From assembly GCA_914767715.1 (NCBI GenBank), contig OU612074.1, positions 1,505,501 to 1,565,500 on the forward strand: DNA of 60,000 bases, in the 5' to 3' direction. Position numbers and translations under genes: made by a program. Below the pieces are notes generated by a model. The model saw only the letters and a list, made by a program, of their open reading frames with translations, made no database searches and was not told the DNA's origin. The DNA is from Membranipora membranacea (Eukaryota > Bryozoa > Gymnolaemata > Cheilostomatida > Membraniporidae). Below are positions 36,694 through 50,200 of the stretch, in pieces (within the stretch, counting starts at the first letter, position 1; the number at the start of each line of letters is the position of its first letter).

Positions 36694-38517
36694 CTGAAAG
36701 ATAATGTGAGCAGTTACACTCAAACAAAATCACTTCCTTCACATATGATTCCTTACAAATACAAGTGTCAACTTTAATTATGGTAGCAACTGTGAATTCT
36801 GAGTCTCATGAGGTGGGGAGGTACGCTTTAATTACCCTACAATGTACACCGCCACATCAACAGAAGTGTTATCTCCGCAAACTTTCTGTTCAAGGACCTT
36901 TGAGGACACCCACCGATTTGGTGCACCGAGTTATCAAATAAATAATATGCTTTTAATTTTTAGTATTTCAAACAGATTTGAGTGTACTGAGGATATAAAT
37001 GAGTACCAGTTACTGAGGGCGCAGGCATTTCAGACCCTGACCACAATATGAAAAAGGTATGATTGATGGCCGGTGTCAAGGTATGCTTTATGCACAGCGT
37101 TATGATTATGTACATTTTTAGCTTTTATTGGTGTGGCAAAAAACCTGAGAGAACAAAGAAGGGCCAGCGGTATGGCTTCTGTTTCAAGACACCAGTGGTG
37201 GCATCCTGTCCATCTGGGTAAAAGTATGTGGGCGTGCGACGTATCCAAAAAACAAACGCAGAGATTGGAAAAATAATATGTGCGATTCGAAGGTTGGACA
37301 GGGCATATTTTTGTGGAAAAGGCAAGCACAAAACGTTTGTATTTCACTCGATACACCTAGTAAAAGAAATGCTTGGAAATAGCTCAAAACCATTATGGCA
37401 CTGAGTCTGTTGCCAGGCCAGGTCTAAATTTGTAGCTGCACAGAGCAGAACATTCTATGGGCTTTTCAAATATACATGTAGCCTCTATCCAAGTAGAAAC
37501 CATCTATAACCATGTATAACCCTGGTAAAATACTCGCAATATGACACGAGAAGAAAATAGTATTCCAGTAATAGTTTTATCAGACTAGTGTCTCAATTAT
37601 AATAGTGAAAACTTACTGTGTGTTGTGTATGTTCCGGTTGTAGCTCTGTGTTTTGTATATTAGGTGGTTGATTCTTTAACCATAGAGTGATAGGTCGACC
37701 AGATTATAACTACAGGCCCTGTCACTCTTCAGTAGTATTATAATAGCCTTCTGGAAGGTTATCCGCAGATCACTCACAGAATATTGAGACCACTGCCCTG
37801 TGGTTTGGCTGTAAGGTCAGTGATTTATAGTGATTATTACATTATATCCACCAAGAATGAGGTGGTTAGATAGCGTGGCTGATCTGAAAAGAGAGAAGAA
37901 AATAAGGCTAAATAAACATGAGGAAACAGGGGACAAATCTTTTAAATACACACCACCTCTCCAATAAGAATGATGAGAAAATGATATATGACATTTATTA
38001 AACTTCCACTTCAAGTGTATTTGTATCGAGTGAACAGTGTGATCCAACCCTAAAATACCCAACCGGACAGAGGAAACCTTATACTGAGGGGAGAATTATC
38101 ATATAGCTTAGCAAAAGCTCAACTACCTAAATCACTTATCTAAATGGCCAACTATCCTTTTGAAACATTTGGCTGATCTGCAAGTCTTTTGAATTATTCA
38201 AGACTGTCACTCTGTTTAGCTTGGTGATTTGCCAAAGTGAATCTGTGATGTGAGGTTGAAGAAATTAAAGCAATTCAAAAAATTTTGCTTATTATCCAAA
38301 ATTCACATCCTTTGCTGGTCTAACCTGTTGAGGCTGAGTCAACTTCTCAAATAGAAATTCCAGCCATATTGGTTCGATTTTTATACTTGAATTTTACTAT
38401 TGAGCAACGTCATGTGACCTCATTGCCAAACCTACTTCCTGAAAGGGAAAGGATCAGACCTGAAAATAGAACTATCTCTGTTTTCTGCAGGTCTGGAAAA
38501 CTTTTGACTACTAAAGT

Positions 38518-38566
38518 CATAGTCCAAGCCCCCAGACTCTTGCCCCCCCCCCCCCCGGTGCCAGTA
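38518..38566 (+). repeat. AGTCTGAG GC-rich hairpin repeat, copy 3 (diverged)
   Basis: ATAGTCCAAGCCCCCAGACTCTTGCC then a 14-base C run. It matches the 5' half of the family with two changes in the first arm. Confidence 0.5.
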
Positions 38567-38883
38567 CCACCTCCTCCTGGATTATCTGGGGTTGATGATG
38601 GTAAGGTACAGAGCTCCAAGCCCCCCAACCATGGAAAAAACTGTGCCAAAATATGTGTTCATGTAACACATAGTACACAGATTTGATCACAAAATTGGAA
38701 ACCCAATGATGAAACAGGACGATCAGGAAAATCCTGGCAAATCCATGAAAGGATGATGCAACAGGAAAACCGAAAAACATTCCCTGACAACTCATCAATG
38801 TAAGTTTTTATCAAACTTTTCAAATGTTTTCTATTAACCATATGATAAAAATCTCCTGGTTTTTCTATGACAATACTGAAAAG

Positions 38884-38942
38884 ATAGTCTGAGCCCCCCC
38901 CCCCCCCTCCAGACTTTTGCCCACCGCCCGACGGCGTTGGAA
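38884..38942 (+). repeat. AGTCTGAG GC-rich hairpin repeat, copy 4
   Basis: ATAGTCTGAGCC, a C run, then CCAGACTTTTGCCCACCGCC and CGACGGCG. It has the arms AGTCT/AGACT and the downstream GCCCGACGGC block, and lies about 370 bp from copy 3 in the same orientation. Confidence 0.65.
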
Positions 38943-39795
38943 AAGAATGAAATTCACATCCTGCCATGCAGTCAGTATTCTGTACCATGATAGGAAATAG
39001 CCATTGTATCTCGCAGCTCAAGTTCAAATATTTAGTGTAATTTCTCTGGTAGTCATGGTATGTCACAATATAGACCAGACTGTAGTACAGAAATAAAGTA
39101 GAGAATAATACAAGACAGCGCAGATCTGACAACAATAATCCCTAACAGAGCCGTCCATCTACAGTGTGTGGTACCAGCGCGCTCTGTCTAGGGTGTGTAG
39201 TACCGTGTACCACTTCAACGAGTAGGTGCTATCCATTATAACACTCGGTACACTTGTTGCAAAACACTGATGAGCAAAAAGGCAAACATTTAAAGGTTAA
39301 AGGATCAGTACTATTAGAAAAGTTAACATATTACCCCAGTAAGTCAAATATTGTGAGTTCATAGGGCTAAGAAAAAATTGTGGAAAATTGCAATTTAGCT
39401 TTTTAAAAAGTTTGTTAGCAAGGATCATAGTGGTCAGGGGGAGGCAATTAATCACTATGATCCACTATGATCCCAATTTTCAGACTTGGCAGCATTCTTA
39501 CTGCACAGTCTGTTTTATTTCATCTGCCCTAACCCTAATGACTTTTCAGCCTGAGATCTTTAAAGTCATACCAAATATGGCCTAGTAGGCCTGTCACTTT
39601 AACAAACTAGGCAATGTATTTGGAACTTCGAAAGGAGGAAAGGAATTAGTCTGACCTCATCCTCAGAATCATCCACATTTTTCAAGAACCGATAAATTGA
39701 AATCTAATCCATCTGTAGAGATTAGAAAATTACAGCAATGACACTAATAATTAAAGAAAGCGTGACATTTAGATAAGAGACAAGAGTAAGCATTG

Positions 39796-39849
39796 TAGCA
39801 TACTGCCACAGAGTAAGGATAAATATATCCTTACTCTGTGATACTGCTA
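39796..39849. repeat. 54-bp near-perfect palindrome
   Basis: ACAGAGTAAGGATA and TATCCTTACTCTGT pair perfectly over 14 bp around a four-base loop (AATA). The stem continues imperfectly outward (TAGCATACTG against ATACTGCTA). It could be a hairpin RNA or the scar of a mobile element. Confidence 0.7.
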
Positions 39850-40364
39850 TGACAAACACTAAACACCTCATAAATTACTATGCATCATTTATCATCCACC
39901 AGTCAATTATTAGGTTTCCGCTACCAATACTTTGCGGGGATGGGGATGGAGACTCCATCGTAAGTTATTGGCTCAAAGATATCTGGCCACAATTTTCGGA
40001 TTTAACTCTTATCTGGACAGGATTACACTCCACAACAAGAACCATTAAAATATCTTTCTACCAAATAAAGAAACAAGCAACCTCATGAAAGATTCTCAAA
40101 AAAAATACAGATGGGATCATATACCAAGAAACAAAACCCTTTGCTCAAATTAACTATCTATAAAAGTAGCAAGAAAGCTTGTCAACTCCACTCCAAAAAA
40201 ACTGATTCATATCAGCGATGTTTGTGAACAAATCAAAGAGTACAATCATGACCTAAGGATGATTAAACTAGATATTTAGTGATCATAAGGGTTGTGACAT
40301 TGTGATTAGTGGTCAGAGATATAACCACTATCACCACAGGACCACCTCAGATCACTGACCAGCC

Positions 40365-40650
40365 ATCAAACTACCTACCCACTATAATACATATAAATAT
40401 ACTAACCAACTACAATAAATGTCCAAACTACCTACCCACTATAATACATATACATCTAGATATACCAACCAACTACAATACATATCCAAGATTACCTACC
40501 CACTACACTACAGATTTATATCTAAATATACTAACCAACTATCTGTCCACTCTACCCACTGGCCACCCACTACAACAAAATATATATCAAAATATACTAA
40601 TCAACTACAGTACATCATTCAAACTAGCCACTACAATACATTTAAATCCA
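40365..40650. repeat. Minisatellite, about 60-bp units
   Basis: About four to five diverging units built on CTACCTACCCACTATAATAC, a tract like ATATACTAACCAACTACAAT, and an ATCCAA linker. It produces Tyr/Pro/Asn-rich spurious ORFs. Confidence 0.8.
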
Positions 40651-41869
40651 AATAATGGGGGCCTACTAACTTTGATATCACCACAGACAGGAAGGTGATA
40701 TATTGGGTGCCGTAACAAGTAAAATCTTCCGTCAGAATCGTCACATTTAGCCGTCAGTTTGGAGCTAAGCTCATATTTCCCCCCTCACTTTTAAGCAAGC
40801 TATAGCCTTCCACTCTCATCATACTTCATATCTACAAATCCGCTGTTCCCTTGAAAGGCAGTTATGAAGGCACACTGGCCCAGGACTCATTCAACAGCTC
40901 TATAATACATGCTCTGAGCTAGAAAAATGGAAGCAGAGCAGAGTGTTACCAGAATTGTAGCAATGCTCCATAGAAGATCTTGACACACACCTACACTTTT
41001 TTGAAGACTTTTGGAAACTCTGTGTTTAAGTGTTTACCATTGGAGATCCGTTCAGAGATAACAACCAGCTAGTCTAGATCATAGAGATTTAAAGAAGCAG
41101 CCAAAGCAAAGCTGGCAAGCTGTGCTACAACAAAGCCATGCGCCAGTCTCGTACTCATTCATTCACTTATCGCCCACTCCCAGAGCCACTATGTGTTTAT
41201 TTTCATCAACTGGGTGATAATTCGAGGGGATTAAAACTTTATAACAACTGAGTGTATTTGGCCATGAGTGGCTTTTGACAATAGGAATAGGCTTTCAGAT
41301 TGTAACTTGACATTGTGGTGCAAAAGTCTTTTGTTGATGGCATTAATATTCCACCAGTGTCAAGTTAGAGTTATTCAAATCATATTCAAATAGGATATAA
41401 AAATCCGTCAAATATATCAAAGTTGCTTGATGAATAGACACCAGCCCAAAATAATGAGATGCACCTAGAACAGACCAATGCCACTAGAATCCTCTTTAGG
41501 ACACGCTCGATCCCTCATCTAATGAGTCAGCAGCAAAGCAAAAATATTTTATTGTGATAAAGATTCTGATATTGTGAGAGATGCTAGACTAACCATCAGT
41601 TAATAACTGCTAATTACTAAGTTTATTATTAGCTCACATTGAGAAACAATGGAAAATTCTTACAACATAGAATCGTATTGACAGAAGATATGAGACAGCT
41701 TCAGTCAACACCATGTGGATACATAATCCAGAGTCCTTTGTCATGAGATTATGTTATATAGCTGACCCTAAAATTCATTTATTTCTATAAATACAACATA
41801 ATCAACACTTAAACAGTATCATAACTTTACCCAGGTTATTGGTAGTGGTATTTCATTAGGTTTGAGGGT

Positions 41870-41944
41870 AGCATGTCTTGACAAGGTTTGTTGGTGTGTG
41901 GTCTTCACCCCCCTCCCAACAAACAAAGCTAGTCGAGAGACGCT
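41870..41944. repeat. Degraded copy of the AGCCTGTCTTG inverted-repeat element
   Basis: Left end AGCATGTCTTGACAAGGTTT, right end AACAAAGCTAGTCGAGAGAC then GCT. It has the same length class (75 bp) and the same TTTGTTGG/CCAACAAA inner arms as the 26030 copy, with a C-rich instead of a G-rich centre. Confidence 0.55.
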
Positions 41945-44900
41945 AGTTTAGGTTGAATGCCACAACCAGCATACTGGGTAAAGCTTGAATACTTGACTCC
42001 TTGCTCTAACTAAAACCAGATTGAACTGAAATCACCAAGGATACAATTAATGGGAAAACACAGAGACTAATCGGATGCTAATTACTCATTAAACTAAGCA
42101 TATTAATACAATTATGTTGTCTTTAGAAGTTTGTTTGATGGTCAGAAATAAGATGACACCTCATTCACAATGGCTCAAGTCATTGGAGGAACAATTATCA
42201 ATTTTAGCTCAGTCTCAAGGGAGTTGACAACATACTAACCTATCCATAAGCACCATGAACATTCAGCACATTACTTACAATATAAGAATGGATTATTGTA
42301 TACACTGACCAACTGCTCTCTGAAAATGAAACTCGCCAAAAATTCAACCATCTGCTCATCCTTACAGCTGGGAGGGTGGGATATATACCCTCTCTGCTTA
42401 CAGGGCGTAGATAAACATGAGATTTTTAGCTGACTGGCTAGTGAAGCTGTAAGACAGCAAAGATCTACATTTGCCAGGAACAACAACCGATATATCATCA
42501 GATTTAGGTTGCTAACACTGTAATTACTGTACCTGATTCTTTTTCTACCCACAACACCAGATTTGAAACATTTTTCAGTATTTTTTCAAGCTGAGTTACA
42601 AAATTTGGCCTCAGGCAGTTGAACTGTATCGGATTGCCTTTTATTCATATGACACATTGAATTAATCGCAAATATCAAACACAAAGACTTTCTAACACAA
42701 AAATGCTGTTTGAGCATGAATCAAGATTTAATTTACTGACAAACCGAAAGCCGATTATACAAAAATGAAACCACAATATTCTGCTATTTACCTTATTACA
42801 TGGGATGTTGCACTGTGGAGAAAAGTGAATTTGCATGGAGTAGCCTCTTGTTAAACTGATAAATCTATCAATCTATTTAACGATAACGATGATAGCAGAT
42901 CAACTCGTAAACTTACACATTAAAAACAAACATCCACAGCATGACATATAACACTTAACAAGCTGTATGTCCGCTTGTGGCTTTGTTCCTATGTGATTGT
43001 AACAAACAGAGATTTTACTGAGTGAATGTTGAATCGACTGAACAGGCCTGAAGTGTAAGGGACTATCCTGTCTCAAAGCTACGAGAACATGATGGTTGTA
43101 CTGGTAGGATCGGCCACAGAGGATGTTAACACAACCCAAACATCAACACTGTCAAAAATATATAGATACTAACATCATATTAAAGTTCAGACCAAGACAC
43201 TGAGTGGGTAATGATGAGTAAAAAGAATTAAAATAGTCACAGATATTTTCAAAATATAAATAACACGATGTAAACTACTAAGAGGGGGGGATCATCACAG
43301 ATTCATCAATCAGCTGGGGCGACAATATACGATATCCTGTTACCACTTTCAATAAATAAGGTATTGAATACACTGTCATCCGATAAATAAACCTTCAATT
43401 AATCATCAAGTTATCTATGGGATAAACACCAACACACTAGTGAGGGATGGGTACGGTAGTGCGTCTCGTGGTGAAGTGATATAAAAAAACGTGATGATAG
43501 TGTTGTGAAACTTGACATTATATCTAGTCACAACAAAAGCCTATATACGATAATGAGACCTACATCATACTCTGTTTCACTTCTTATCACTCAAGTTAGG
43601 CCCTGGCTAACATACTCAGCACATAGAGCCCTAAGGGTGTGATCTCAAAACAATAAAACCTCCGAGATGAGCTTGAGTACTTTGTCAAGCCGTATTGACA
43701 GACCCAAACAAGTTCTATTTTCTTGGAACTATTTCACAGAGACCAAGAAGAGAACGTAGACTGACTGTCATCCAAAACCTAGGGATAATCCAATACCTTG
43801 GTTTCTAAGGGTAGATCATACAAAGCAAGTCACCCCCAAAAGCAAGAATAACAGCCCCTTTAACATATAATACATGAAAGAAAATGCTGTCCACCTAAGA
43901 GTTGCACAGACATCACACAAATTGATATGCTTGAAAATAAGCAGGAATAAATTCCTATACCAGTCAACTTTTTTTTTGCTTGCGACCGCTTTAAAACTAG
44001 AAGCAAGCAAGCGATGTTACAATATTCAATTACAGAATAATCACAGTATTTGATCTGTAATCACTGATAAAATGATAGCCATCTTAGCCTATTGTTCTCG
44101 TAAAAGGGCTACCTCGGCATCTCAAATGTATACAGCTAACGTAAAAACGAGAGTGTTTCACTTGGAGCACTATGTTGATAAATACAATTATGATAATTTG
44201 GTATAAATGACGCAGCTTATATATACAGAATAGAAGATTTATCCAAGCGGCGGCATCAACAAAAGATCGGAAACAAGGGAGACCCCGATGCTGTGCCTGA
44301 TTGCAGATACTGGTATTTCATTGTTTAGGGTCAAATCAGGTGTGATACACCTTGATTAACAGGATCTTTGACAATGTAGTCACGCAAAATAGACTCTGGT
44401 AGAAACATGCTAAGGGCCGCGTTCAGATTTCATCCCACTGCTAGTATAGGCAGGCTACAATCCAGGTTACTTCAGAGACAAGAAGCAGATCCTACTAAAC
44501 CCATCCCTCAAATATTATCCAAATTTAAAGAGTATTTATTTACTCACACACTTGGATCACAACAGAAGGCTCCATAAAGAGTATGTATCACAAGCCCTGG
44601 AAGAATTTGTACCCAGAATTATTATAAACCTTACCTGGTTTGTGCTGATTTGAACCTCTGCCAAAATCAATTGTCTCGTTTGTTTTTTGTCTCCTTTCCA
44701 TATAGATACACATAAGAATTATGATATCCAGCGTTACTGTGTTCTGTGGTGTAAAATTCACACACTTGAGTGAACAGGAATTTCAGAATGTACGTTGGCT
44801 ATGATTGTAGCTAATCAGTACAAAGCTTATCTTTGGCTGAGCTAGCCTGTGAAGCGCAGAGTAAATTTCATTATTCACTATATTCGAAGCATAAAGCATG

Positions 44901-46131
44901 CAGTCATCATGATAAACATGCTCCTTCAATTACTAATCTTCAGTTTTGACAGGCTTTTACAATTGTCATGTTTATTGGCTATACAAAGGGCAGGTGCTTT
45001 CTTGTACAGCATGACTCAATTGGATATAAGCTCCTCCCCTTAGCCCTCCAGCAGCTTGTGTACAAACATACAGAATGTGATAATCAGGCTACCAACTCAC
45101 ATGAAACCGATGGTACCCTTGTCAAAGCTATAGGAACCCAAATAATGAGATTGGGAGATTGATGAGGAGGTTAAAGCCATGTGTTCTCACCATGCACTGA
45201 CTGATGTCGAGATAAAGCTGAAAAACCCATGCTGCCACACCGTCACAAGCATATTTGAGATGCTATAAAATCGAGATCTTTTTCTCCTTGATAAAACCCA
45301 ACAGTAAATGATCTCAAGATTACACTATACAAGGGTAGCAACCGATCTTAGCCCTATTAATGATCTATACGCTAAATTTTAGAAAGTTGTGTGTAGGCTT
45401 GTGCGACCTGTTCCCTGGCTAGTTGAGCTCCAATTCACAGATCTAAGTGTTCATTGCTGTCTGCGGAAGAGGTTGAATAAATCTGGCTATCCAGAAAGTA
45501 TCATTTTTTTCATGAGAAATATCTAAGCGATGACCTAGTAGGTAAGTCTTCCATGTTTGCACGAGGTCAAAGATATATTTTATTATGATTTCAGTACCTC
45601 ACTTCCCAGAATATAAGGTTGACATCTGTTTTGTGAGATGCTATCAACATCTAGTCGTCTGATTGGTTTGAGTGCTTGATCTCTGGCTGGGTTGCCAGTA
45701 GTGGCGTGATTGTTGAATTATGACCGAATGATCTAACCTTCGGCTTTGGGGTTATGCCTACTTCACCAAGAATATAGCCCAAAAACTCACTGAAACAATA
45801 CCACATTGTAGAGAGCAATACAATGGTTATAAGCAAACTATTTTCACAATTGTCTCCAAATATCAATATAGGGCAGAAGGCAAGGGTTTCAAAATTGTTG
45901 TTACCCAACTCAGAGCCATTTTTTGCTCGATGTTTTGCCAATTGTGTCATTTGCCACGAAAATTGCATATGTGAACACAATGTCTGATTATGGAGAAAAA
46001 ATAATCTTACCGTTTCTTTTATAAACAAAGCTAGCCAAGATAACAATAGTTCATTTTTTTGGTTACAGAAAATTTAGCAATTTTGAGCCAATTCACCTTT
46101 CTTTGTGTTACCATGATAAATTTCACTTGGG

Positions 46132-46193
46132 GGTAGTCTGAGCCCCCCCCAGACTTTCGCCCCTCGCTCGACGGCCCCCTCCCGGCGGGGGTA
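46132..46193 (+). repeat. AGTCTGAG GC-rich hairpin repeat, copy 5
   Basis: GTAGTCTGAGCCCCCCCCAG then ACTTTCGCCCCTCGCTCGAC, GGCCCCC and CCCGGCGGGGG. It keeps both arms and the complete C-rich end, so it is one of the best-preserved copies. Confidence 0.7.
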
Positions 46194-46922
46194 GATGGAT
46201 AAGGTAGTTCACACCCAAGAAAACACCCAACAGATCAAAAGTCAAACGACAGATCGAGTGGAATTTGACAGGGAAAGACAGATAAAGATTACTGACGACT
46301 CTCCAGCAGTCCAGCTTGCTAGGGGGCTATAAATAAAATAGCAGATAAGGCGATTCAACAAAACAGTTTGCATGTTATGTATCATGGTTAGTGGACGCAT
46401 TCCAATGATGAAAAATAGGATCAAGACATTCGGATCCTTGAAAATATCTGATTGAATCAGAGTACATACTTTATTAGAAATCTGGTTTTGATTGATCCGC
46501 TGGAAAATAAGTTTACAATTAAAATTGACCCAAATAGTAGCCACATCTATTTTCCTGTGATTCATTGCAATAAAATGGGCATTCTGGACATTCCAAACTA
46601 AAATAATAGCAGTTTTTATTCATTATAAGTTAAATACAGTACCAGATAGAGCTACTAGGAGGGGATGTGCTTATGGTAGAAATAAAATGTCACACTGAAT
46701 ATAACTGACTAAAGTAACATGTTACGAAACCATCCGACACATTTATAAACAGACTAAAAATTATTAAAAATAATGAAACATTACATATTTTCACAGGCAT
46801 TCATAAGTAAATGAAATGTTAGATATTAATAACACAACGGGAGTAAATTTAAGTACACTCCGTTATACCACCTAAAACCCAGAACTCGTTTGGGCAAAAA
46901 TTTCTACCAACTCTTTTTTTAT

Positions 46923-46928
46923 TTTATT
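46923..46928 (-). terminator. CDCA3: Poly(A) signal of CDCA3
   Basis: AATAAA on the minus strand, about 364 nt downstream of the CDCA3 stop codon and the first such hexamer I find. This gives a 3' UTR of roughly 380-390 nt. Confidence 0.5.
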
Positions 46929-47291
46929 TATGACAACTCAAAATTATGACCGCTGAATATACAGTAAGACTGATAAAAACCGAAGTAGGCATTTTATCAT
47001 TCGATGAGTCAGAGCCTAGACTGACACTGATGATAAATATTACATTATATTGATTGTTGGGACAAACAAAAAGATAAGACAATGCTAAAAATGATGATAG
47101 AATACATTTCACAATATTACATAGCATGTTACTAGATGTCATAAAAAACAACAGCATCAAGCATGTGTTACATTACCTATCTATAACTATACCATGGTCA
47201 TCAGATGGATATACGTTACCCTGATGGGGAACTGTATTAAAATCTTACATCCTACCCTGGCATGATTGAGTAACCACAGTGTCTTGCAAAG

Positions 47292-50200
47292 TTAAGCCAC
47301 ATTTTCCTTGTCGAGAGCCACACTGAATCCTGAAGTATTCCTCGACTGATCCGCCCCTGGTTTGACTGCTATCTGGTTGTGTATCTTGTGTGTTTGTTTT
47401 CTCTGTATTATTGACAACGGTGAGTTTGTGTCTCTATGAGTGAGCCCTCTACTTCCACTTCTCATAGCAGCCTTACTGTTAGGTGTGCTGGCTCTGATCA
47501 CAACAGGTGGTTTGGTCTCTGCGTCTGTGTCTGAGAGGACTTTGATAGACGAGGTGTTCTGGGCTGACTTGGCCGACTGGCTTTTCACTGGCGAGCCTAT
47601 CGGGCTGACATCTGGTTCTAGTAAAAGGATTTTAGAAAAAAGAGCATTTAATTTCACGAGGAACCAATTGAGGCCGCAGAAAGTCTTAGTACTAGTATAG
47701 TATTCCTATGGTTGACATGCATTTGGCATCATCTAGTTTTCAAATAAAAAAAGTGTAACAAAGTACCAGATTTCCCACTTCGGATGCAGACAGGATCTAC
47801 AACCAGGTTAAATCCGGCTCTGGACACTCAGGTCCTAGATGCACATGGTTCTGAAGATATAATATAGTTGAACATTTTTGGGAAGACTGTTCCTTGCAGC
47901 ACCCACGTTTCTTGGCACCCAACCATGTGTACCACCAACAAAATCAGTTCAACACAGTATATTTGTGAAAAAGCCCCCTCCCCTCCGTACCCCCATACAT
48001 TCGCTAAATTTGACCGCCCATCCCCGGATGAGCTATAATTTCCGGGGAGAGCCATGAAGACCTAGTGAACTGATTTTTCTACATAATTTTTTTTGTAGCA
48101 ACAGGACAGCTTTTCAATCTACATTGGTGTTAACCTTGTCTTCTATTAGGTGTTATCCTCTCATTGAACAATATTGTCAAAGAGAAAACAACTCTGCATT
48201 GTACCAGTAGCCAAGTATTTCTTGATCAGACGTTGAATTAACCTGAGCAGGCTGTCTCTGGGGTGGGGACAGCCTGGGTAAACACTGTTTTATAAGTAAC
48301 AATGCATGTTATACAAAGATGCCTTGACCTATAGACTATTTTTTAAATCAATAATTTTTTCAAAGTTAAACCAAGAGATCTAAGATTTTAACCCCCCTAC
48401 CCCAGCAGCGTTTTCTGAGCAGCACTCATTTTAGGATACTTAACATACTGATAATATTTAGGTTGAGACTAGCCCTATATTCATATTTACTCACCTTTCT
48501 CATCTGATTTGTCTTCACATACATCTTGAGCCTCCTGTACGCTGGATTCCTCACTATATAATCTACATGTCAAATTAAAGCGATGAAAATATGTTTGTAG
48601 CCTGCTGTGGTTGACACCTAGCATATATTGCAAAAGCAACAAAAATTCTTTTCAATTCATAAATAATTTGAAAACTTGATGATGAGGGATGACCACCATG
48701 TATTGGGTGGAGGCAGAATCTGGAATCATACTTCCACAATGATAAACCAGTGTTAGCAATAGTATAGTAATGAATCCTCCTACTTTGGGATGTAAATCAT
48801 AATAAGCTGCAGATCTAGTACCATCCCATATCACGATGGCAAAGGGTAATGAAACAATACCTTACACACCAATACAATGTATGTCTTATGTTAGCATAAC
48901 TGGTAACCCCATAAAAAGGTGAACAAATATTCCATGATGGTTATATGTTAGCCTGTCTTGGCAAGCTTTGTTGTCGTGGGGGGGGGGATGTTGTTGCTTA
49001 TCTGTTTTTGACTCACCCATCTTCCTCTATTCCTGTATCAGTGAGGGATGAGTTGAACATCAGCAGATTCTCTAGGGAGCCGTGATCTCCAGCAGGGTCA
49101 TCAATGTCATCGATACTGAGGTCAAGGTCACCGCCTATCATAGACGCTGGGTTGGGATAAAGTGAGTCGCCTTCATCTACTGTAAGTAATCAAGAGAGTA
49201 AGTAATAGCCTTGATATATAACGCTGAGGTAACATATATATGAACATTCCCTGTCTAAGATACAACCTTTTCACTGACACTACTTGACATTTGCCGTACT
49301 ACTACGTGCATGCCTATGTCTAACATCTTATTGTGTCATGCAGCCTATCGCATCAAAAGGACCACAGAGCTCCGACTGCAATCAACCTGACAGATGTAAA
49401 ATAAAGGAGGGATGATGTGTCCATGCTACCAAAAATGGATACCATATTCATAAATTGGGCGCAAATAATATAAAAAAACAGTTAGATATTGTGAGCTAGT
49501 GATGGAGCTATTGCTGGCACTCAGTCACACTTGCGAATATGATAAAATCAACATTGGTATTATCAGTTTAAAAGTATGTAAAACTTTCAGAGCAAAACAA
49601 TTATAGGCCTGGATAATAATGATAAAACGCTGTATGAATGAATCTGCAGCTCCACTGACCTATAGATTGATCAGCTGGCCAGGATCGGTGTACAACACAG
49701 TCTGCTATGACCGGAGTTCTCTCCACCTCACAATTAGGTGATCTCGGGTCGCTCACTCGGCGCTGATCGGGGGTCTCCAGCTGATCCGACAGCACCAACC
49801 GGGGCATTGGCTCAGGTGTATCTGGTGGAGTGTCGAATATTGGGACATGAAGTGGTGTGCGAGGGATACCTGAAATTAAAATAGCATATTGTGTGAGCAT
49901 TGGGCTCTGAGATGGGCCTAACTGAGTAGCACTCCTTGGGATACCATAAAGAGCCTACTACTGACACTAGGCACTAAAGGGACCTGCTGTTTTATAATGA
50001 TGAGATAAACTTGATATCTGCATTCAATTCATTGTAACCACTCCGTATAAATCAAAGAAAATTATACGTACACCAATGCAGGTATAGTAATGGCTCTCAC
50101 CTGGGCAAGGTGATCGAGGATCCATTGGTGCTTGATTGTCTTGAGCTGGAGCATTTGGCAGAGGTGTCCTCTCAACTCCTGCTGTAGGTGGTGATCGTGG

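Larger units (their letters stand above)
36694..46922. other. Intergenic and 5'-leader region between RERE and CDCA3
   Basis: 10.2 kb holding repeats only: hairpin elements near 38518, 38884, 41870 and 46132, a palindrome at 39796 and a minisatellite at 40365. The RERE promoter and any non-coding first exon must be here, but I cannot locate them. ORFs up to 158 codons (38659-39135) and 131 codons (45651-46046), both on the minus strand, are low-complexity or lack any protein-like pattern and cross the repeats. Confidence 0.5.

Noticed and set aside
38369-39135. Overlapping ORFs with Pro- or Gly-rich runs
   Set aside because: Created by two copies of the C-run hairpin repeat.
40309-40698. 129-codon Tyr/Pro/Asn-rich ORF
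   Set aside because: Translation of the minisatellite.
45651-46046. 131-codon minus-strand ORF
   Set aside because: Crosses a fragment of a repeat family, no protein-like pattern, no partner exons.
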